The notes under the pieces: generated by a model
The model's database searches: none
What the model was told of the DNA's origin: nothing
The model's input: the letters and a program-made list of their open reading frames with translations, nothing else
Assembly (NCBI GenBank): GCA_001303705.1
Contig: LJUI01000086.1
Coordinates: 1 to 11,364, forward strand
Direction of reading: 5' to 3'
Length of the DNA: 11,364 nucleotides
Source of the DNA: a candidate division TA06 bacterium SM23_40
GTDB lineage: Bacteria; LJUI01; SM1-40
Shown: positions 8,077 through 11,364 of the stretch, in pieces
Layout: each line of letters begins with the position of its first letter
Numbering within the stretch: the stretch's first letter is position 1
Position numbers and translations under genes: made by a program

Positions 8077-9207
8077 CTATGCCTCAGGACAGAATAGATC
8101 TGCATACTGAGATCGCAGCCGATCCCACCCGAACCGCGCCGCGATCCTTCTGTGGTCGTTGCTGCGGACGTTCTCGATCGAACAGATGGCTGAGATGAGG
8201 CGATCGCGCAGTTGCGCAGTTGTCCGGTAGCGAAGCCGTTCGGGAAAGATCTCGCGGTAGACGAGCCTGTCCGGCACGATCGGGTAGCATCCGGCATAGG
8301 TCGCCTCGAGAAGGGCGATCCCGAAGTACTCGTGATGTGCGGTCGAGACGACGATGTCCGCCTCTCGCAGGGCCTCGAGATAGCGGGTGCGATCCTCCTC
8401 GAACCCGAACCTCAGAATGCGGTCGGAGAAATCCCGCTGCGCCGCATTGAAGGCCCGGGGGACCTCGCTAAAGGATTGGCCCAACACGGAGAGCCGGAAC
8501 GGATATCCCTGTGTCGCGATCTGAGCGATGACGTGGAAGAACTCATCCGGGTTCTTGTCGTATTCCCATCTGTGGTTCCAGAGAATCACGGGCGGGCCGG
8601 TCTTGGCGGGAGGAGTCACGGCATCGAGCGCGGCGAGGTCGAGGGGCGGGGGAAGGATGAGGGATTTCGCCTCGATGCGTTCCTTCACCTGCTCCGGCTG
8701 GTGATCCGGCATGCGGCCCAGGAACGGAGGGATGGTGTCGAGAAACGATTTGCGGTTGTACTCCGAATTGAAGACGACGACATGGGCGGCGAGGGCGGTG
8801 GTGATGTTCGTGATGCCGAAATGGTAGTCGCGTTCATTTTCGTCCCGGACCGGATAGGTGAGTTGATTCTCGTGGAAATAGACGATCGTACGCGGACGGC
8901 CGATTCTGGCGCCGATCAGTCCGAGGAATTCAGCAAGGTTGAGGTACGAAGAACAGAAGACCGTATCGAAGGTGGGGCAGGTGGTCGTCCGCAGTAGCCG
9001 ATCGGAGAACGTCATCGCAGCGCCACGCATCCTCCATTTCCACTTCCTCGGCGGCAGGGTGAGCAGCTCGAACCGGAGGGGAATATGTTCGCGCAATCCC
9101 TCGATGAGCATCCTGTGTGATCCGCCATAGTATGGTTCGAGCACGAGAACCGCATTGCTGTCGCACCCGGGCTCTGGCGGCTGTTCGGACAGATCCCTGT
9201 TGACCAT
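8077..9207 (-). CDS. tRNA-queuosine alpha-mannosyltransferase homologue (QTMAN/GTDC1, DUF3524)
   Basis: A GT4-like glycosyltransferase of 376 residues whose sequence follows the animal GTDC1/QTMAN protein, which adds mannose from GDP-mannose to queuosine at position 34 of tRNA-Asp. Family landmarks: EPYYGGSH at 24-31, LPPRKWKWR at 51-59, SSYLNLAEF at 86-94, YFHENQLTYPV at 110-120, VVFNSEYNRKSF at 144-155, NHRWEYDKNPDEFF at 211-224, GCYPIVPDRLVYREIFP at 306-322 and the EX7E motif E293-E301 in HHEYFGIALLEA. The ATG at 9207 has GGAGAG four bases upstream; a longer GTG start at 9297 adds residues unlike the family and is rejected. It ends 9 bases before the methylase frame, so the two may be co-transcribed. 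Bacterial members are assigned by homology only, and whether this one acts on queuosine tRNA is inferred. No queuosine synthesis genes are in the window. Confidence 0.88.
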   Translation of the reverse strand: MVNRDLSEQPPEPGCDSNAVLVLEPYYGGSHRMLIEGLREHIPLRFELLTLPPRKWKWRMRGAAMTFSDRLLRTTTCPTFDTVFCSSYLNLAEFLGLIGARIGRPRTIVYFHENQLTYPVRDENERDYHFGITNITTALAAHVVVFNSEYNRKSFLDTIPPFLGRMPDHQPEQVKERIEAKSLILPPPLDLAALDAVTPPAKTGPPVILWNHRWEYDKNPDEFFHVIAQIATQGYPFRLSVLGQSFSEVPRAFNAAQRDFSDRILRFGFEEDRTRYLEALREADIVVSTAHHEYFGIALLEATYAGCYPIVPDRLVYREIFPERLRYRTTAQLRDRLISAICSIENVRSNDHRRIAARFGWDRLRSQYADLFCPEA

Positions 9208-9402
9208 CCGACTCTCCGTGATGGGGGATGCGCGTATCAGCGCTGTCTGGTCATCGGCGTGGCGTGCCTGTACGGATAGAGGGACCGGCCCGCACACTAC
9301 GATTGGACAGATCCCTCTTTCTTCCCGTTCTCTCGGTCGGCATGGAGCGCGGTCCTTGCCGTGTCTGACGCCGGTACAGTAGTCCCCTCATATGGGGGGC
9401 GG

Positions 9403-10203
9403 TTACTCAGGACGGACCGGTTCCCCGGATGGAGGGAGCATCTCTCTGATCGCTACGAAGGCGCCGTGCAACATATCGAAGGCCTGCTCGATATGAGCGT
9501 CCTCCCCTTCCTTACACGTCTCCTCGAGTGCGACGAGCGCGACGTCCAGTTGCTCGAGGCGATCCATGAACTGCTCACGCTCTTCCTCGAGGCTCGCGGG
9601 CATCTCGGTACCGCGCATAGCGTCGAAGCGCTCGCGAAGCACTGGGAGTGATTTCTTCACTGCTCCACAGTCACCCTGAGGAAGGGCATCACGGACGAGT
9701 GGATGGAGCACGGCCTGGAATGCCTCCACCGCCGCGGGGAATGTCATCGGCTGCAACCCTAGCGCCTCGGCAACCAGGTAATAGGAATCGTAGACCTTCT
9801 GGATAGCGGGAGGTATCTGCGTATCTTCTTCCCACATGCTGGCCACAGCGAGTTCCTCCACGGCCTTGTCGAGGAGATCTCGCTTCGCCGCATAGGCAGT
9901 AGCGCGGTCCCGTAGAGGCTCGGGTACTTCCACCGCAAGCAGCCTGTTCTTGGCCTTGACCAGATCCAGATGGGCATGTCGCACCGCTTGCCAGTCTTCC
10001 TGGCGGACCGGTCCATACCAGACACTCAGCAATTGTCGGTGGAAAGCCTCAAGCTCCGGGAATGTCACGGCCGGTTGCTCTCCGGAGGATTCTGCTCGGG
10101 CCGACATCGCCGGGGATTCCGCCGGGAGCGGCGCCCGCAGGAATACGAGCATGCTGGCAAGAAAAAGAGAGATGACTGGCAGACATCTGGTCGACTGATG
10201 CAT
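9403..10203 (-). CDS. Secreted two-repeat helical protein, function unknown
   Basis: I do not recognise a named family. The protein has 266 residues and starts with a signal peptide (hydrophobic stretch about 8-23, likely cleavage after PLPA near residue 28), so it should act in the periplasm or outside the cell. The mature part is almost all amphipathic helix and contains two similar units about 107 residues apart: FPELEAFHRQLL at 48-59 matches FPAAVEAFQAVL at 155-166, VEVPEPL at 91-97 matches TEMPASL at 199-205, and the closing helices at 134-149 and 238-255 also align. Each unit could be a four-helix bundle. There is no CxxCH haem motif and no membrane anchor. The ATG at 10203 follows GAGGAG about ten bases upstream; the longer frame to 10329 would bury the signal peptide and is rejected. 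It has its own promoter and sits between Hsp20 and the glycosyltransferase, which suggests an envelope-stress role, but weakly. Confidence 0.75.
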   Translation of the reverse strand: MHQSTRCLPVISLFLASMLVFLRAPLPAESPAMSARAESSGEQPAVTFPELEAFHRQLLSVWYGPVRQEDWQAVRHAHLDLVKAKNRLLAVEVPEPLRDRATAYAAKRDLLDKAVEELAVASMWEEDTQIPPAIQKVYDSYYLVAEALGLQPMTFPAAVEAFQAVLHPLVRDALPQGDCGAVKKSLPVLRERFDAMRGTEMPASLEEEREQFMDRLEQLDVALVALEETCKEGEDAHIEQAFDMLHGAFVAIREMLPPSGEPVRPE

Positions 10204-10294
10204 GGTACGTACTCTCCTCAACGCTTTCGTCCCGAGATGACGGGCGAACTTTCCGTTTGTGCACTCGATGTTCCTGATGTTCGTCAGTGACATG

Positions 10295-10323
10295 ATGGTA
10301 CTGCTGGAGGATTCGGATGTCAA
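10295..10323 (-). promoter_or_regulatory. Predicted sigma-70 promoter for the secreted helical protein
   Basis: Read on the minus strand, a perfect -35 TTGACA (10323-10318) is followed after 17 bp by TACCAT (10300-10295; four of six to consensus). The start site would be near 10288, giving a leader of about 85 bases before the ATG at 10203. It begins only a few bases beyond the Hsp20 terminator, a tidy transcription-unit boundary. Confidence 0.65.
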
Positions 10324-10327
10324 GGGC

Positions 10328-10358
10328 AAAACGGCCTGTGTGGCTTGACTTCAGGCCG
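10328..10358 (-). terminator. Intrinsic terminator of the hsp20 gene
   Basis: On the minus strand, CGGCCTG (10358-10352) and CAGGCCG (10338-10332) form a 7 bp GC-rich stem with a 13-base loop, followed at once by TTTT (10331-10328). The 5' arm overlaps the hsp20 stop codon. The T-run is short, so termination may be partial. Confidence 0.6.
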
Positions 10359-10848
10359 GTCCCTCAGGTGCCCGTTGTGGAGTCGACCCCTGGTGCACCT
10401 CTCGAGGCAGCCGTTCTTTCGCTTTCGGGAGCTTGATCTCGAGGACACCATCGGAGAGGTTGGCAGAGATCTTCTCCTGGTCCACTTCGCTCGGCAGTCT
10501 CAGCCGGCGCTGGAACGATGCGCAGTAGCGCTCTCTGCGGTAGTACTTCTCGTCCTCCGGCTTGTCTTCCTTTTCCTCGTCGATCTGGCTGTCTATCGTA
10601 AGAACGTCTTCATCGAGACTGATGTTGATCTGGTCCTTCTTCAGGCCAGGGACGTCGATCTTGAGCAGGAGGTGATCACCCTTGTCGACGAGATCGAGCG
10701 GGTAGCTCCACGCACCCTCCAGCTCGCCGAACGGGGAATCCCACCAGCTCTCCAGGGTGGTGGGGAAGAGCCGATCGAAGACATCGCTCACACTCCTCCG
10801 CCTGGTTGTCGGCGCCCATCTGAACCGGGTACTCAACGGGTAGAACAT
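10351..10848 (-). CDS. hsp20: Hsp20/alpha-crystallin small heat-shock protein
   Basis: ATP-independent holdase chaperone that binds unfolding proteins in the cytoplasm, 165 residues. The alpha-crystallin domain spans about 48-142 (YPLDLVDKGDHLLLKIDVPG, DEDVLTID, RRERYCASFQRRLRLP) and ends with the family signature SDGVLEIKLPK at 132-142. The N-terminal arm with SVSDVFDRLF and the tryptophans at 35-36 is typical. The C-terminal tail lacks an obvious I-x-I/V motif, which most family members use to assemble larger oligomers, so assembly may differ. The start at 10848 has GAGGGGG eight bases upstream; ATGs at 10872 and 10890 lack such a site. It lies 98 bp after the anti-sigma gene and may be read from that operon as well as from a weak promoter of its own. 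Confidence 0.93.
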   Translation of the reverse strand: MFYPLSTRFRWAPTTRRRSVSDVFDRLFPTTLESWWDSPFGELEGAWSYPLDLVDKGDHLLLKIDVPGLKKDQINISLDEDVLTIDSQIDEEKEDKPEDEKYYRRERYCASFQRRLRLPSEVDQEKISANLSDGVLEIKLPKAKERLPREVHQGSTPQRAPEGPA

Positions 10849-10919
10849 TCTCAATTCCCCCTCTCGTTGCATTGTTGCCAAGAGTTTCACATAGGTGATT
10901 TACTCTTTCTCTCTACTCG

Positions 10920-10950
10920 ATTAGATGCAGGAGATGGGGAAAGGATTCAA
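10920..10950 (-). promoter_or_regulatory. Weak candidate promoter for hsp20
   Basis: On the minus strand TTGAAT (10950-10945), overlapping the anti-sigma stop, is followed by TCTAAT (10925-10920) after 19 bp, a longer than ideal spacer. Between them lies CCCCATCT (10939-10932), an exact match to the sigma-32 -10 box, but no CTTGAA stands at the proper 13-17 bp upstream. No CIRCE element is present. Confidence 0.3.
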
Positions 10951-11189
10951 AAATCGAGGGATTTTTCCCACAGGGCCCGGAGGGCTTCCCTGAGGCGCCT
11001 GGCGGTCTCGTCCGGGACGGGCTGGAGCGGCCTCTGACGGTAGATGGAGATGGTGCGGCGGGTGGTTCTGATGACGATTTGGCACCTGTCGCAGTGCGCT
11101 ACATGTCTCTCGAACTCAGCGCAGACTTCGACGTCGAGTTCACCGTCGAGGTAGTCGGAGATGAGGATCCTCAGTTCTTCACATCGCAT
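10947..11189 (-). CDS. Zinc-finger (zf-HC2) anti-sigma factor, soluble
   Basis: An 80-residue protein with the ZAS zinc-binding motif: Cys3, then H29-x3-C33-x2-C36 (HVAHCDRC), after the usual SDYLDGEL stretch at 11-18. Such proteins hold an ECF sigma factor inactive and may release it on redox or other signals. It follows the tail of a sigma factor gene by 72 bp on the same strand, the standard pairing. There is no membrane segment, so it would be a cytoplasmic sensor, not a membrane-anchored one; an extra cysteine (C23) sits close to the zinc site and could matter for thiol sensing. The ATG is preceded by AGAGGA eight bases upstream. Target genes are not known; hsp20 directly downstream is a candidate. 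Confidence 0.88.
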   Translation of the reverse strand: MRCEELRILISDYLDGELDVEVCAEFERHVAHCDRCQIVIRTTRRTISIYRQRPLQPVPDETARRLREALRALWEKSLDF

Positions 11190-11231
11190 GGTTCGTTCCT
11201 CTGGGTCAGGCCATCACTATGCATCAGGCGG

Positions 11232-11264
11232 TGAAGACCGGGCCGTCGGCCCACGAGGTCTTCA
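11232..11264 (-). other. Hairpin between sigma factor and anti-sigma genes
   Basis: TGAAGACC (11232-11239) pairs with GGTCTTCA (11257-11264), and inside it GGGCC (11240-11244) pairs with GGCCC (11248-11252) around a GTC loop, with a 4-base bulge ACGA on one side. That makes 13 base pairs in total. One arm covers the stop codon of the sigma factor. No T-run follows on either strand, so it is more likely an mRNA stability or coupling element than a terminator. Confidence 0.5.
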
Positions 11265-11364
11265 TGCTGCGAGCACACGGCTCAGCCTCTCTCTGAGGAA
11301 GAGGCGCGCCCGCAGCAGGCGCGACTTGACAGCCGGCACGGAGAGATCGAGAATCTCTGCGACC
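11262..11364 (-). CDS. ECF-type RNA polymerase sigma factor, C-terminal fragment (partial)
   Basis: Only the last 33 residues are inside the window; the gene runs off the right edge. They read as the end of sigma region 4, the helix-turn-helix that contacts the -35 element: VAEILDLSVPAVKSRLLRAR followed by LFLRERLSRVLAA and TGA at 11264-11262. The pattern EILDLSVPAVKSRLLRAR is characteristic of ECF sigma factors. The zf-HC2 anti-sigma gene follows on the same strand, supporting the call. Subfamily and regulon cannot be decided from this fragment. Confidence 0.82.
   Translation of the reverse strand, partial: VAEILDLSVPAVKSRLLRARLFLRERLSRVLAA

Noticed and set aside
9208-9297. GTG start at 9297 for the glycosyltransferase
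   Set aside because: The added 30 residues lack family similarity, and the ATG at 9207 has a good ribosome site.
9279-9317. GAGGGA/TCCCTC inverted repeat before the glycosyltransferase gene
   Set aside because: The arms are six bases with a 27-base loop and could occur by chance; no linked promoter was seen.
9384-9397. Terminator-like CCCC-TCATAT-GGGG hairpin after the secreted protein gene
   Set aside because: The stem has only four strong pairs and no T-run follows on the minus strand.
10204-10329. Upstream ATG at 10329 for the secreted protein
   Set aside because: It would put 42 residues ahead of a clear signal peptide and overlaps the predicted promoter.
10932-10939. Sigma-32 type heat-shock promoter before hsp20
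   Set aside because: CCCCATCT matches the -10 box, but TTGAA is only about six bases upstream and no -35 box stands at the required distance.

Overview
The window reads as a stretch of bacterial chromosome of moderately high GC. Clear bacterial marks are Shine-Dalgarno sites, ATGA-coupled transporter genes, a -35/-10 promoter (TTGACA, 17 bp, TACCAT), an ECF sigma factor followed by a zinc-finger anti-sigma factor, and a bacterial-type Hsp20. I cannot name the taxon. The mixture (a Thermococcus-like trehalose/maltose importer with TreT, a queuosine mannosyltransferase homologue and a zinc-ribbon DNA methylase) would suit a member of a poorly cultured phylum. There are no rRNA, tRNA, CRISPR or insertion-sequence features.

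Left block, plus strand (1-5491): a binding-protein-dependent ABC sugar importer in the order binding protein (N-terminus cut off by the window edge), two permeases and a MalK-type ATPase. After a 262 bp gap comes treT, trehalose glycosyltransferring synthase. The binding protein closely resembles, from memory, the trehalose/maltose-binding protein of Thermococcus litoralis, where the same gene set is clustered with treT. The likely pathway is uptake of trehalose (and/or maltose), followed by reversible conversion of trehalose to NDP-glucose plus glucose. treT has its own good extended -10 promoter, a five-run G-quadruplex motif just upstream of it and an inverted repeat in the leader. Its composition is visibly less GC-rich than its neighbours.

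Right block, all minus strand (read from 11364 down to 5651): the tail of an ECF sigma factor; a small soluble zf-HC2 anti-sigma factor, separated from it by a strong hairpin; an Hsp20 chaperone ending in an intrinsic terminator; a secreted two-repeat helical protein with its own promoter; a GT4-like tRNA-queuosine alpha-mannosyltransferase homologue (DUF3524); a large N6/N4 DNA methylase with two zinc ribbons and no restriction partner; and a 90-residue single-domain UPF0016/Gdt1 cation transporter. The sigma/anti-sigma/Hsp20/secreted-protein part looks like a stress-response neighbourhood. The next three genes look like housekeeping or accessory modification and ion-homeostasis functions with no obvious shared pathway. 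treT and the Gdt1 gene converge on a 159 bp spacer holding stem-loops.

I did not find a clearly new multi-gene system. The most noteworthy points are the archaeal-type trehalose module with its unusual treT upstream region, the queuosine mannosyltransferase homologue, the zinc-ribbon methylase and the duplicated secreted helical protein.
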